Part shown: positions 15,583 to 24,271 of the stretch, piece after piece
Layout of the letters: the number at the start of each line of letters is the position of its first letter
Numbering within the stretch: position 1 is the first letter of the stretch
Assembly: GCA_017963105.1 (NCBI GenBank)
Contig: JAGCTY010000105.1
Span: 1-51,950, forward strand
From: Lentisphaeria bacterium
GTDB taxonomy: Bacteria > Verrucomicrobiota > Lentisphaeria > Victivallales > UBA1829
DNA: 51,950 bases
Direction: 5' to 3'
Translations under genes and position numbers: made by a program
Notes under the pieces: model-generated
The model's input: the letters and a program-made list of their open reading frames with translations, nothing else
Told to the model about the DNA's origin: nothing
The model's database searches: none

Positions 15583-17079
15583 TCACAGCCCGTAGAGGCG
15601 TTCGATCAGCGGTTCCGCGGCGGACGGACCGCCGCGCCTCAGTGCCCGCAGGACGGCGCACTGTTCCGCGCGCGTGGCGCGGCAGACGGGCAGGCGCTTC
15701 AGGATCGCGATCTTCACTTGAGGGAACGGCTTGCCGGATTCCGAGGCGACGAGCCGGTACCAGCGGTCCGCGACCGCGCTGTTCATGACCGCCGACAGGA
15801 AATGCAGCGAGTACGTTTCCGGGCGCGGCGCGGTGCCATGCAGGGTGTTCGCGTAGTAATACTTTCCGGCGGAGTCGCAGGCGGCGACGATGCGGTCGGC
15901 GGTCTGGCGAGACAGGATCTTCGGGCGTTCGAAGACGTCTGGCGTGCGCATCCGCAGTCCGGGCGGACGTCCACCGAGGCGGGCGGTTTCGAGGGCGTTC
16001 ATACGGACCGGGTCGTAGTCGATCCAGCGGCCGGCAGGCAGGATCTTCATGCGGACGACGTCGCGCCCGGTGAGGAGCGGTTTCGGATTCGCGGCGCGTT
16101 CCGGCGAGTTCACGAACAGCTCTTTCCCGACCGCCCCCTGGATCACGCCGTCGCGCACGTCGGCGACCTCGCCGAGCGGGACGCTGTGCGCGCGGACCGT
16201 CCGCAGAAACGCGCCGTCGGCGCAAAGCCCGGCGACGATGCGGCAGCCGGGGAACGCGAGGATGTCGGCGGCGGACGCGTCCCCGGCGTCGTCGATCCGC
16301 ACGAACCCGTCCGGGGGCATGGACTCGCGCCGGAAGACCACCGCGGCGGACTCCACCACGGCTTTCCCGAAGAGGCCGGGCGGCAGCGACGAGGCGGAGA
16401 CCAGATGCTGTTCGGTCAGGAGCCAGCGGCGCATGGCGCCCCCCTGCGTGTTCAGGAGCAGGCGGTCCGGCGCCAGCCAGCCGCACACGCCTCCCTCGCG
16501 TGCCAAGTTCGCGCCCAGCTCGATGAAGAGCGAAAACAGGTTGAACCGCCCGTTCGTGAAACGGTATTGTCTGCGCAGACGGCGTCTGTCCTTTTCCGGG
16601 ATCGCATCGATCGGCACGAAGGGCGGATTGCCGAGCACAAGGTCGAACGAGCCGGCCGGAAACACTTTTTTCTTCAAAGCGTCGGCACAGACGATGCGCG
16701 GCGCGCCGGGCGTCCCGGTCAGGCTCAGATAAAGCCAGCGCAGGCGCAGCGCGGCCACCTCGGCGGCAAGATGCTGGAGTTCGATTCCGCAGATATTTTC
16801 CGCGGGCGGCAGGACGCCGAACCGGTCGTGCAGGACGCGCATGGCGGCGGCGAGGAACGCGCCGCAGCCGCACGCCGGGTCGATGATGCGCATATGAGGC
16901 ACAGTCTGCCTTTTCAAACCGGGCAGAGCGTCCAGCGCGGCGGACACGATGCGTTCGGCAACTGGACGGGGCGTGTAGTAGATACCGTCGCGTTTACGGA
17001 ATGGGGCGAGCGCGGCGGCGCAGAGCGGTTCGAGGTCGTCTATGTTCAAGACATGTCTGTCCAGGCGGGGACGCGGCAT
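15583..17079 (-). CDS. N6-adenine DNA methyltransferase (TaqI/Eco57I-like), no nuclease partner seen
   Basis: A 498-residue S-adenosylmethionine-dependent DNA adenine methyltransferase. Visible motifs are DGIYYTPRPVAERIV (31-45), the SAM-binding loop DPACGCGAFL (67-76, motif I), acidic GIE at 98-100, and the catalytic GNPPF (150-154, motif IV). The second half (about 230-498) resembles the TaqI-like target-recognition region and ends with a segment containing FPQVKIAILKRLPV. The length fits a stand-alone gamma-class methylase. It has no N-terminal nuclease domain and no restriction gene lies beside it. It starts 2 bp after the rluD stop in the lgt-rluD operon, so it is probably expressed constitutively with housekeeping genes. 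It could be an orphan epigenetic methylase or half of a split system. Target site unknown. Confidence 0.85.
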   Translation of the reverse strand: MPRPRLDRHVLNIDDLEPLCAAALAPFRKRDGIYYTPRPVAERIVSAALDALPGLKRQTVPHMRIIDPACGCGAFLAAAMRVLHDRFGVLPPAENICGIELQHLAAEVAALRLRWLYLSLTGTPGAPRIVCADALKKKVFPAGSFDLVLGNPPFVPIDAIPEKDRRRLRRQYRFTNGRFNLFSLFIELGANLAREGGVCGWLAPDRLLLNTQGGAMRRWLLTEQHLVSASSLPPGLFGKAVVESAAVVFRRESMPPDGFVRIDDAGDASAADILAFPGCRIVAGLCADGAFLRTVRAHSVPLGEVADVRDGVIQGAVGKELFVNSPERAANPKPLLTGRDVVRMKILPAGRWIDYDPVRMNALETARLGGRPPGLRMRTPDVFERPKILSRQTADRIVAACDSAGKYYYANTLHGTAPRPETYSLHFLSAVMNSAVADRWYRLVASESGKPFPQVKIAILKRLPVCRATRAEQCAVLRALRRGGPSAAEPLIERLYGL

Positions 17080-17081
17080 GT

Positions 17082-18038
17082 TCAGTCGGCTTCCTGGAAC
17101 GCCTGGATGATCGCGAGGAAATCGTCCGGGATCGGCGCCTCGAACTCCATGCGTTCGCCGGTCACGGGGTGCGGGAACGAGATGCGGCGGGCGTGGAGCA
17201 TCTGGCGCGGCGCCGGCGAGGAGCGTCCGCGGTTATAGAGCTTGTCGCCGACGATCGGGTAATCCTTGTACGACAGGTGGACGCGGATTTGGTGCGTGCG
17301 GCCGGTGTGAGGGTGCATCTCCATGACAGCGACCTTGCGGCCGTCCCAGAGCCCCTTGCGGATGAGCTTCCACGTGGTGACCGCCTCGCGCCCCTGCCCG
17401 TCGCGCGCGATGGCCATGCGCTTGTGGTCGGGGTGACGCATGATGGGGGCGTTGACCACGTTCACGGGCGGCGACGGCCAGCCGTGGACGATGGCGAGGT
17501 ACGTTTTCTGCACGTCGCGGTCGGCGAACGACTGCGCGAGCTTGCGGAGCGCCTTCGCGGTCTTCGCGATGACCAGCGCGCCGCTGGTGTCCTTGTCGAG
17601 GCGGTGCACGATGCCTGGCCGCATGGCGTCGAAATCCTCGTCGTCGAGCCCGGGCTCGCGTCCGAGCAGGGCGTTCACCACGGTCCCGTGCCAGTTGCCC
17701 GCCGCCGGATGCACCACCATGCCCGCGGGCTTGTTGATGACCAACAGCACGTCGTCCTCGTAGATCACGTCCAGCGGGATGTCCTCGCCGTCGGCCTTCA
17801 ACGGAACAGGGGGCAGATCGTCGGTCAGGACGGCGACCGAACCGGCGGGGAATCTGAGGCGGGGCACGTCGCAGACCTTGCCATTCACCGTGAGCTTGCC
17901 GTCGCGGATCAGCTTCTGGATATGCGTGCGGGAGAGGTCGGGCAGCCGCGCGGACAGCACCTGGTCGATGCGTTCGTCCGCGTCGTATTCGTCGAGCGTG
18001 AACTCGTAGACTTCGCCGTTTCCGGGTTCGTCAGGCAT
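17082..18038 (-). CDS. rluD: Ribosomal large subunit pseudouridine synthase RluD-type
   Basis: RluA/RluD-family pseudouridine synthase, which isomerises specific uridines in 23S rRNA. The 318-residue protein has an N-terminal S4 RNA-binding domain (about 20-75, RIDQVLSARLPDLSRTHIQK) and a catalytic domain with GIVHRLDKDTSG at 142-153, where D148 is the expected nucleophile. The downstream motifs HTGRTHQIRVHL and DKLYNRG are also present. Length and domain order match RluD. It overlaps lgt by 8 bases and is followed 2 bp later by the DNA methyltransferase gene, so all three are likely co-translated from one message. Confidence 0.93.
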   Translation of the reverse strand: MPDEPGNGEVYEFTLDEYDADERIDQVLSARLPDLSRTHIQKLIRDGKLTVNGKVCDVPRLRFPAGSVAVLTDDLPPVPLKADGEDIPLDVIYEDDVLLVINKPAGMVVHPAAGNWHGTVVNALLGREPGLDDEDFDAMRPGIVHRLDKDTSGALVIAKTAKALRKLAQSFADRDVQKTYLAIVHGWPSPPVNVVNAPIMRHPDHKRMAIARDGQGREAVTTWKLIRKGLWDGRKVAVMEMHPHTGRTHQIRVHLSYKDYPIVGDKLYNRGRSSPAPRQMLHARRISFPHPVTGERMEFEAPIPDDFLAIIQAFQEAD

Positions 18039-18924
18039 CGGTGGATTCCCCTTCGTGTTTCTTTTCCTGCCTGCGGCCGAGCCTGCGCGCCGTGAGATAG
18101 ACGATGATGCCGCCGGGGATGGCGATCGCCACGGCGATGAACTGCGACGGCGTGAGGCCGAGGATGGAATCTGTGTGGTCGCCGCGCATGAATTCGATCA
18201 GGAAGCGCATCACGCCGTACAGGATCAGGTAGATGCCGCCGATCGTCCCGACGTACTTGCGTTTCCGCAGAAGGAAAAGCAGAATGAGGCACATCAGGAT
18301 GTTCCCGGCGGATTCGAAAAGCTGGACAGGATAGACCGGCTCGGACCCGCTCGAAAGGAGCGAGGGATACCGTGCCGCCGCGCCCGATCCGGGCGGGAAG
18401 CACACGGCAAACGGGAATCCCTGCGGCGCGGGTTTGCCGAAGCAGCAGCCCTGCATGAAGCAGCTGATGCGGCCGAACGCGTGGGCGAGCGCCATGGCGG
18501 GGCCGAGGATGTCGAGCAGCGCGAGGATGCTGATATCCTTGCGCGGTTCGGAGCCGTCGGCGGGCTGTTTCTCCTTCAACCCGAGCAGACGCCGCACGGT
18601 CGGCCATTTGGCGTAGAGGCATTCCGCAGTGAACGCCAGGATGAACCCGCCGTAGAAGACGAGCCCGCCCTCGTGAACGTTCAGGATCGCCAGGATGCCG
18701 CGCCCCCGGAACTGTTCCCAAAACTGGACCACATAGAATATGCGCGCCCCGATCACGCCCGCGAAGAGCGCGATCATGGAGATGTTGTAGATCTGGTCGG
18801 TCGTAAGGCCGGCGTACTTTTTGAGCTTCTGAAGCAGGCAGAACGACGTCAGGAAACCGATACCGATGAAAATGCCGTACCAGTGGACGGCGAAATCTCC
18901 GATGTGAAACGCGATGGGATACAT
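18031..18924 (-). CDS. lgt: Prolipoprotein diacylglyceryl transferase
   Basis: Lgt, the inner-membrane enzyme that transfers diacylglycerol from phosphatidylglycerol to the lipobox cysteine of prolipoproteins. The 297-residue protein has seven hydrophobic segments, the N-terminal FHIGDFAVHWYGIFIGIGF, GARIFYVV, and the signature HAFGRISCFMQGCCFGK at the place of the usual H-GR-GN-NGCCYG box. The start is supported by GGAG six nt upstream on the minus strand. An extra loop rich in Lys, Pro and Asp follows WPTVRRLLGLKEKQ. The gene leads the lgt-rluD-methyltransferase operon and overlaps rluD by 8 bases. Confidence 0.94.
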   Translation of the reverse strand: MYPIAFHIGDFAVHWYGIFIGIGFLTSFCLLQKLKKYAGLTTDQIYNISMIALFAGVIGARIFYVVQFWEQFRGRGILAILNVHEGGLVFYGGFILAFTAECLYAKWPTVRRLLGLKEKQPADGSEPRKDISILALLDILGPAMALAHAFGRISCFMQGCCFGKPAPQGFPFAVCFPPGSGAAARYPSLLSSGSEPVYPVQLFESAGNILMCLILLFLLRKRKYVGTIGGIYLILYGVMRFLIEFMRGDHTDSILGLTPSQFIAVAIAIPGGIIVYLTARRLGRRQEKKHEGESTDA

Positions 18925-19043
18925 TTTTTCTCCAAAGTAAGCAAAAAAACAAAAAAAACACTGGAAAAAAGAGGATTCCGCGGATAAATTATTAGAATCC
19001 TTTTTTCCGGCGGAATCCCCCGAAGGAAAAACCGCATCTAAAA

Positions 19044-19071
19044 AGTATAGCATCTTCCGCAGAAAATTCCA
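19044..19071 (-). promoter_or_regulatory. Weak candidate promoter of the lgt operon
   Basis: On the minus strand: TATACT (19049-19044) preceded by gc as at other starts here. The best -35 is the weak TGGAAT (19071-19066), 16 bp away. The leader of about 110 nt contains an AT-rich stretch. Confidence 0.35.
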
Positions 19072-19131
19072 GTACGAAATGCTCGGCGGATGCGAAAAAA
19101 CCGAAAAATAGCCCTGACAGAAAGGTCCGTC

Positions 19132-19869
19132 ATGACAGAAACGCTCGCCAGCCATATCGAATACTTCGCTTCGTTCGCCCACACGGCGCCGCTGCTTTTC
19201 TTCTTTTTCATCTTCCTCTTCATGACCATCGAGAGCTCGTTTATCCCGTTCCCCAGCGAGGTCGTGATGATCCCCGCCGGATTCCTGATCTGGCGCTACC
19301 CGCTGACGCCGTCGCACACGCTGGACGTGGTGATCGTGATCGCGGTCGGTCTGAGCGGGTCCATGGCGGGCGCGTACATCAACTATTTCCTGTCGAAATG
19401 GCTCGGCCGCCCCGTGCTGCACACGCTTCTGCGGAAATACGGCAAGTTCATCCTCATGTCGGAACAGTCGCTGGACCGCGCGGAGGAGATTTTCCGTGAA
19501 TACGGCGAAGTCGTCACGTTCATCTCCCGTCTGCTTCCGGCCATCCGCCAGCTCATTTCCATCCCCGCCGGACTCTCCCACATGAACCTTTTCCGGTTCA
19601 CGCTCTTCACCGCGCTCGGCGCGGGCCTCTGGACGGCGGTTCTGACGGTCCTCGGCGTGTGGTTCGGGCACGCAACCGGCGACATGACCTACCTCGAAAT
19701 GATCGAGAAGGGCAAGGCGATGATCCAGGAGCATTACCTGTGGATCTTCGCCGGATGCGCCGTGCTGTTCGTCGGCTATATCTTCGTCCACCGGAAGATC
19801 ATGGGCTCGAAGAAGAAAGCGCCGGAACCCGCAGAAACGGATGAAAAGCCCGAGGCAAAGGAAAGCTGA
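19132..19869 (+). CDS. DedA-family membrane protein
   Basis: DedA/SNARE-associated (VTT domain) membrane protein of 245 residues. Bacterial members are implicated in undecaprenyl phosphate or phospholipid flipping and envelope homeostasis. Visible family features are the re-entrant segment ESSFIPFPSEVVMIPAGFL, the GSMAGAYINYFLSKWLGR motif, and FISRLLPAIRQLISIPAGLS with the conserved Arg and Pro residues. The C-terminal tail from about 225 is charged (KKKAPEPAETDEKPEAKES). An earlier ATG at 19090 exists, but AGAAAGG at 19119-19125 sits six bases before 19132, so that start is chosen. yifB begins 3 bp after the stop, which suggests co-transcription. Confidence 0.9.
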   Translation: MTETLASHIEYFASFAHTAPLLFFFFIFLFMTIESSFIPFPSEVVMIPAGFLIWRYPLTPSHTLDVVIVIAVGLSGSMAGAYINYFLSKWLGRPVLHTLLRKYGKFILMSEQSLDRAEEIFREYGEVVTFISRLLPAIRQLISIPAGLSHMNLFRFTLFTALGAGLWTAVLTVLGVWFGHATGDMTYLEMIEKGKAMIQEHYLWIFAGCAVLFVGYIFVHRKIMGSKKKAPEPAETDEKPEAKES

Positions 19870-19872
19870 ACC

Positions 19873-21411
19873 ATGCTGACCGGAACATACTCCGCCACGC
19901 TCATCGGGATCGACGCGGTCGCCGTCGAAATCGAAGTCCACGCGTCCGGCGCGGGCGAGGGAGTCAATGTTTCCATCGTGGGACTGCCCGACGCGGCGGT
20001 CCGTGAGAGCAAGGAACGCATCCGCAGCGCGCTTTACGCCGCCGGCCTGCGGCATCCCGAGGGATTCACGCTCATGAACCTCGCACCCGGCGACATCCGC
20101 AAGGAAGGCACGGCGTTCGACCTGCCGATCGCGCTGGCGCTGGCCTCCGCGGCCGGGGCGTTCCCGAAGGAGACGCTCGAAGACGCCATGATCCTCGGCG
20201 AACTCGCGCTCGACAGTTCCGTGCGTGCGGTGAAGGGCGTCCTGCCCGCCGCGCTCCTCGCAAAACAGATGCCGCAGATCCATACGCTGATCGTCCCGGC
20301 GGCAAACGCCCGCGAGGCGGCGACCGTGCTGCCGCACATCCGCGTGTACGCCGTCAACTCCCTCACCGACGCCATCCGCGCCCTCTCCGGCGAACTCCTC
20401 CCGCTCTCGAACAACGACGGCGCGGTCTTCCTCGAGCCGGACTGGGACGGTATCCCGGATTTCGCCGAGGTCAAGGGCCAGGCCGCGGCAAAACGCGCGC
20501 TCGAGATCGCCGCCGCGGGCGGACACAACGTGATCTTCATCGGGCCGCCCGGCTCCGGCAAGAGCATGCTCGCCCAGCGCATGCCCGGCATCCTGCCGCC
20601 CATGACCGAGGAAGAGACGCTCGAAACGAGCAAGATACATTCCGTGCTCGGGCTGCTCCCGCCCGATACGCCGCTCCTCCGCAAACGCCCCTTCCGCGCG
20701 CCGCACCACACGGTCAGCGACGCCGGGCTCATCGGAGGCGGCACCAATCCCCAGCCCGGCGAGATCAGCCTGGCCCACAACGGTGTGCTCTTCCTCGACG
20801 AGCTTCCCGAGTTCAAGCGCAGCACGCTCGAAGTGCTCCGCCAGCCGCTCGAAAACGGCGAGGTCTCCATCAGCCGCGCCGCGGGCAGCTTCATCTTTCC
20901 CTGCCGGTTCCTCCTCATCGCGGCCATGAACCCGTGTCCCTGCGGCCACCTCGGCGACCACCGCCACCGCTGTTCCTGCCGTTCTCTCCAGATCCAGCAG
21001 TACCGTGCGAAGATTTCCGGGCCGCTGCTCGACCGTATCGATCTGCATGTGAACGTGGAAGCACTGTCCGACGACGAACTGATCTCGACGCGTCCGGCGG
21101 AATCCAGCGCGGTCATTCGCTCACGGTGCATCGCGGCGCGCGACATCCAGACGCGCCGTTACGGACGGGACAGCCGCATACGCTGCAACGCCATGATGGG
21201 GCCCGCCCAGCTGACGCGGTACTGTGTGCTGGATCCTCAGCTTCAGACCATGATCCGCCACGCAATCAACGAATTCGGATTGTCGGCGCGTGCCTACGAC
21301 CGCATCCTCCGCGTCGCGCGTACCATCGCCGACCTCGCGGGCTCCGAGAACATCCGCCGCGAACACCTCTTCGAGGCGATCGGCTACCGCGCGCTCGACC
21401 GCAAGGTGTAA
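19873..21411 (+). CDS. yifB: YifB/ComM-family Mg-chelatase-like AAA+ ATPase
   Basis: A 512-residue AAA+ protein of the YifB/ComM family. In naturally transformable bacteria ComM is a helicase that extends branch migration during homologous recombination. The N-terminal ChlI-like domain (1-170) begins [21 protein letters not shown]. The ATPase core has Walker A GPPGSGKS (224-231), the Walker B region [11 protein letters not shown], sensor MNPCPCG, and a cysteine-rich loop (HRHRCSCRS). The C-terminal helical domain contains RCIAARDIQ and [19 protein letters not shown]. All catalytic motifs are intact. It follows the DedA gene by 3 bp and converges with rarA across 27 bp. Confidence 0.93.
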   Translation: MLTGTYSATLIGIDAVAVEIEVHASGAGEGVNVSIVGLPDAAVRESKERIRSALYAAGLRHPEGFTLMNLAPGDIRKEGTAFDLPIALALASAAGAFPKETLEDAMILGELALDSSVRAVKGVLPAALLAKQMPQIHTLIVPAANAREAATVLPHIRVYAVNSLTDAIRALSGELLPLSNNDGAVFLEPDWDGIPDFAEVKGQAAAKRALEIAAAGGHNVIFIGPPGSGKSMLAQRMPGILPPMTEEETLETSKIHSVLGLLPPDTPLLRKRPFRAPHHTVSDAGLIGGGTNPQPGEISLAHNGVLFLDELPEFKRSTLEVLRQPLENGEVSISRAAGSFIFPCRFLLIAAMNPCPCGHLGDHRHRCSCRSLQIQQYRAKISGPLLDRIDLHVNVEALSDDELISTRPAESSAVIRSRCIAARDIQTRRYGRDSRIRCNAMMGPAQLTRYCVLDPQLQTMIRHAINEFGLSARAYDRILRVARTIADLAGSENIRREHLFEAIGYRALDRKV

Positions 21412-21438
21412 GGAGCGTCCGCGGACAGTGCGGAAAGA

Positions 21439-22809
21439 TTATTTGTCTTCCTTTTTTCCTTCGTCCGGTTCCGGCCCGGCGCCGGGCAGATGCTCGCGCC
21501 TCATCTGCGCCTGTTTCTCGCGGCGCAGACGGTCCCAGTAGTCCAGTCTCTTGCGGATTTCACGCTCGAACCCGCGGTCCGGCGGATTGTAAAGCCGCGT
21601 GCGCGGCATGCCGTCCGGGAAATAATTCTGCCCGGAAAATGCGTCGGGGAGGTCCTGGTCGTACTGGTAGCCGTTCCCGTAGCCGAGCTCCTTCATGAGC
21701 TTCGTCGGGGCGTTCAGGATGTGCGCGGGCGGCATGAGCGAGGAATATTTCTTCGCGGCGCGGAGGGCGCTGCCCCACGCCACGTACGCGCTGTTCGACT
21801 TCGGCGCGGTCGCCAGATAGATCACGAGCTCGGCGATAGCGATGTCGCCCTCGGGCGAACCGAGGCGTTCGTAGGTATCCCAGCAGGACACCGCCACCTG
21901 AAGCGCGTTCGGGTCGGCGAGGCTCACGTCCTCCATGGAGAACCGGGTAAGCCGCCGCAGGAGGTAGAGCGGGTCCTCGCCGCCCTCGATCATGCGCGCC
22001 GCCCAGTACAGAGCGGCGTCCACGTCGGACCCGCGCAGGGATTTGTGGAGCGCGCTGATGAGGTTGTAATGCCCCTCTCGGTCCTTGTCATAGACCGGGG
22101 CGCGCTGGCGGACCAGCTGGGAAAGGCGTTTGGAGTCGATCTCCTCGCCCTCGGCGGCGAGGTCGTAAACGGATTCCATGAGGTTGATGAGGTAACGCCC
22201 GTCGCCGTCGGCGAGTCCGGGCAGCGTCTTGCGCGCCTCCTCGGCCAACGGCAGCGGCATCCCGGTCAGCTCCTCGGCGCGCGTCATGATCTTATCAAGC
22301 GCGGCCTCGTCCAGCGGCTTCATGACAAACACCTTGCATCGGGAAAGCAGAGCGCTGTTCAGCTCGAACGACGGATTCTCCGTGGTCGCGCCGACCAGCG
22401 TGACCGTGCCGTTCTCTACGAACGGCAGGAACCCGTCCTGCTGGGCGCGGTTGAAGCGGTGGATTTCGTCGACGAAGAGGAGCGTGCCCTGCCCCGCGGC
22501 GCGGCGTTTCGCCGCCTCGTCGAACGCCTTGCGGAGCTCGGCGATGCCGGAGAACACGGCGGAGAGCGCCACGAAGTGCATACTGGTGGTATGCGCCATG
22601 ATGCGGGCGACCGTGGTTTTGCCGCACCCCGGCGGCCCCCACAGGATGAAGCTGCTCAGGCGTCCGCTTTCGATCATGCGGCGCAGCGGGGCGTCCGGCC
22701 CGAGCAGATGGTCCTGCCCGACCACCTCTTCGAGCGTGCGCGGACGCATCCGGTCGGCCAGAGGCGACTTCAGAAACGAGGAAAAGAGACTGCCCTGTTC
22801 GTCATCCAT
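21439..22809 (-). CDS. rarA: Replication-associated recombination AAA+ ATPase RarA (MgsA)
   Basis: RarA/MgsA/WRNIP1-family ATPase, which acts at stalled replication forks. The 456-residue protein has LADRMRPRTLEEVVGQDHLL at the N-terminus, Walker A GPPGCGKT (58-65), Walker B FVDEIHRF (112-119) and sensor 1 ATTENPSFELN. The C-terminal tetramerisation part has SDVDAALYWAARMIEGGEDP and AYVAWGSALRAA. Length and order match the family; the charged C-terminal tail is variable. It follows hisB by 49 bp on the same strand, so they may share a transcript, an unusual pairing. Confidence 0.95.
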   Translation of the reverse strand: MDDEQGSLFSSFLKSPLADRMRPRTLEEVVGQDHLLGPDAPLRRMIESGRLSSFILWGPPGCGKTTVARIMAHTTSMHFVALSAVFSGIAELRKAFDEAAKRRAAGQGTLLFVDEIHRFNRAQQDGFLPFVENGTVTLVGATTENPSFELNSALLSRCKVFVMKPLDEAALDKIMTRAEELTGMPLPLAEEARKTLPGLADGDGRYLINLMESVYDLAAEGEEIDSKRLSQLVRQRAPVYDKDREGHYNLISALHKSLRGSDVDAALYWAARMIEGGEDPLYLLRRLTRFSMEDVSLADPNALQVAVSCWDTYERLGSPEGDIAIAELVIYLATAPKSNSAYVAWGSALRAAKKYSSLMPPAHILNAPTKLMKELGYGNGYQYDQDLPDAFSGQNYFPDGMPRTRLYNPPDRGFEREIRKRLDYWDRLRREKQAQMRREHLPGAGPEPDEGKKEDK

Positions 22810-22858
22810 GGCGAGGAAGCCCGTTCAGTTTGGAAAAAAAGGTTGATTCGGGACGCGC

Positions 22859-23443
22859 TTACAGGACGCCCTTCGTGGACGGGACGCCCTCCACGCGGGG
22901 ATCCACGGAGACCGCTTCGGCGAGGGCCCGCGCCAATCCCTTGAAGACCGCCTCGAACACATGGTGGACCTCGCCCGCGGACAGCATGCGGATGTGGAGC
23001 GTGATGCCGCCCTTCACCGACAGCGCCTGGAAAAACTCCTTGAAGAGCGCGGTATCCAGGTCCTTGATGTAAGCCGCGGGCGGCTCCACGTCGTAGACCA
23101 GGAACGGGCGTCCGGAGAGGTCGAGCGCGACCAGCGCGAGGGATTCGTCCATCGGCAGCAGGAAGTTCCCGTAGCGCCGGATGCCTTCCTTCCCGCCGAG
23201 CGCCTGCGTCAGCGCATGGCCCATGGTCAGCCCCAGGTCCTCCATCGTGTGGTGGCAGTCCACGTTCAGGTCGCCGTCCGCGCGAACCGTGAGGTCGAAC
23301 CCGCCGTGCCGGGCGAAAAGCGTCAGCATATGGTCCATGAACGGGATCCCGGTGTCGATCTCGCCGTGCCCGGTTCCGTCCAGATTCCATTTCACGAAGA
23401 TGGAGGTTTCGCTTGTGTTGCGTTCGATTTCCGCGATTCTCAT
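22859..23443 (-). CDS. hisB: Imidazoleglycerol-phosphate dehydratase
   Basis: IGPD, the sixth step of histidine biosynthesis: dehydration of imidazole glycerol phosphate to imidazole acetol phosphate at a di-manganese site. The 194-residue product begins MRIAEIERNTSETSIFVKW and has the metal-binding motifs GIPFMDHML (H38), DCHHTMEDLG (H64, H65, E68) and EVHHVFEAVFKGLARAL. It is the monofunctional form without a histidinol phosphatase domain. The ATG at 23443 is chosen because the family sequence starts there and AAGGAG lies upstream; an earlier in-frame ATG at 23491 would overlap the promoter. No other his gene is adjacent, so the pathway is dispersed. Confidence 0.95.
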   Translation of the reverse strand: MRIAEIERNTSETSIFVKWNLDGTGHGEIDTGIPFMDHMLTLFARHGGFDLTVRADGDLNVDCHHTMEDLGLTMGHALTQALGGKEGIRRYGNFLLPMDESLALVALDLSGRPFLVYDVEPPAAYIKDLDTALFKEFFQALSVKGGITLHIRMLSAGEVHHVFEAVFKGLARALAEAVSVDPRVEGVPSTKGVL

Positions 23444-23481
23444 ACCGCATGTCTCCTTTTGAAAAGTTTCCTTATCACAAT

Positions 23482-23510
23482 ACATTAGCACGCCCGCCCG
23501 CCCATTTCAA
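23482..23510 (-). promoter_or_regulatory. Candidate promoter of hisB
   Basis: On the minus strand: TTGAAA (23510-23505), 17 bp, TAATGT (23487-23482), preceded by gc. It is divergent from the promoter at 23563-23590. Confidence 0.55.
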
Positions 23511-23562
23511 ACGCTTTTGCCGTTTTTTTGCGCCTTTTTCGCCCGTGTTTTCACTTCCGCGT

Positions 23563-23590
23563 TTGCATTCTCGCGTTTCAAATCTATATT
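23563..23590 (+). promoter_or_regulatory. Candidate promoter of the 23657 gene
   Basis: TTGCAT (23563-23568), 16 bp, TATATT (23585-23590), with a leader of about 60 nt. Confidence 0.5.
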
Positions 23591-23656
23591 TAACTGCGCA
23601 TTTTTTTCCCGCGGCCGCAATCCCGCGGGGCAAACTCCTTTTCCCGGGGTACGACT

Positions 23657-24265
23657 ATGAAACATTTCTGCTTTCTTCTGCTTTTCGCCATGACGGCGGT
23701 CCTGGCAGCCGCCGCGAAACCGGCGGCAACAACGACTGCAAAACCGGCCGAGACGGCGAAACCGGCGGCAACAACGACGGCAAAACCGGCGGCAACAACG
23801 ACTGCAAAACCGGCCGAGACGGCGAAACCGCCGGCCGCGTCCGAAAAAACCGCGCCGAAGCCCGCCGGCTCCGTGCTGACCTCGATCTACACCACGAACC
23901 ACGATCCCGAAGAATTCGCCGACCGGGAAAGAGCCGAAGACCTGCTCAACCGCCGCGCCGTCCTTGTTCAGAAGATCCAGGATGAACGCAAGCGGCTTCT
24001 GCAGGAGGACGAGGCGGCGAGGAAGCTTTACGAGGAGATCATGCTCCTGAACCGCAGGCTCGCCTCGCTGCTTGAGACCAGGAAGACCATGATCGAACTC
24101 AATTCCCAGCTGCGCGAAATCGACGACGCCGTTTCCAAGCTCAAACCCGCGCCTGCGCCGGAAACGGAAGCAAAAGACGTCGAAAAATCCGGAGCCACAA
24201 CCGGAGAAGCCGGCAAAACCGACAAGGCAGACAAAGCAGACAAGGCCGGCAAGGCCAAGGAGTGA
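23657..24265 (+). CDS. Secreted low-complexity and coiled-coil protein, unknown function
   Basis: A 202-residue protein I cannot assign to a family. It has a Sec signal peptide (MKHFCFLLLFAMTAVLAAAA), then a Lys-Pro-Ala-Thr repeat region (about 20-60) made of alternating AKPAATTT and AKPAET units. A predicted alpha-helical coiled coil follows at about 85-160 (rich in Arg, Leu and Glu, for example RRAVLVQKIQDERKRLL), and the tail is rich in Lys, Asp and Ala with DKADKADKAGKAKE. The Pro/Ala/Lys linker resembles spacers that cross the periplasm or cell wall in envelope proteins. It is followed 6 bp later by folD, with which it probably shares a transcript. Confidence 0.75.
   Translation: MKHFCFLLLFAMTAVLAAAAKPAATTTAKPAETAKPAATTTAKPAATTTAKPAETAKPPAASEKTAPKPAGSVLTSIYTTNHDPEEFADRERAEDLLNRRAVLVQKIQDERKRLLQEDEAARKLYEEIMLLNRRLASLLETRKTMIELNSQLREIDDAVSKLKPAPAPETEAKDVEKSGATTGEAGKTDKADKADKAGKAKE
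23718..23830 (+). repeat. Direct repeats, 66-bp period, encoding the KPAATTT/KPAET tract
   Basis: The segment beginning AACCGGCGGCAACAACGACT and running through CCGAGACGGCGAAACCG occurs at 23718 and again at 23784, a period of 66 bp (22 codons), with a partial third copy between. Near-identity at the DNA level shows recent tandem expansion; length variation between strains is expected. Confidence 0.8.
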
Positions 24266-24271
24266 CCGAAC

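Noticed and set aside
18925..21048. Upstream extension of lgt to a 1005-codon frame
   Set aside because: The Lgt sequence begins at 18924 with a good Shine-Dalgarno. The extension runs antisense through the DedA and yifB genes.
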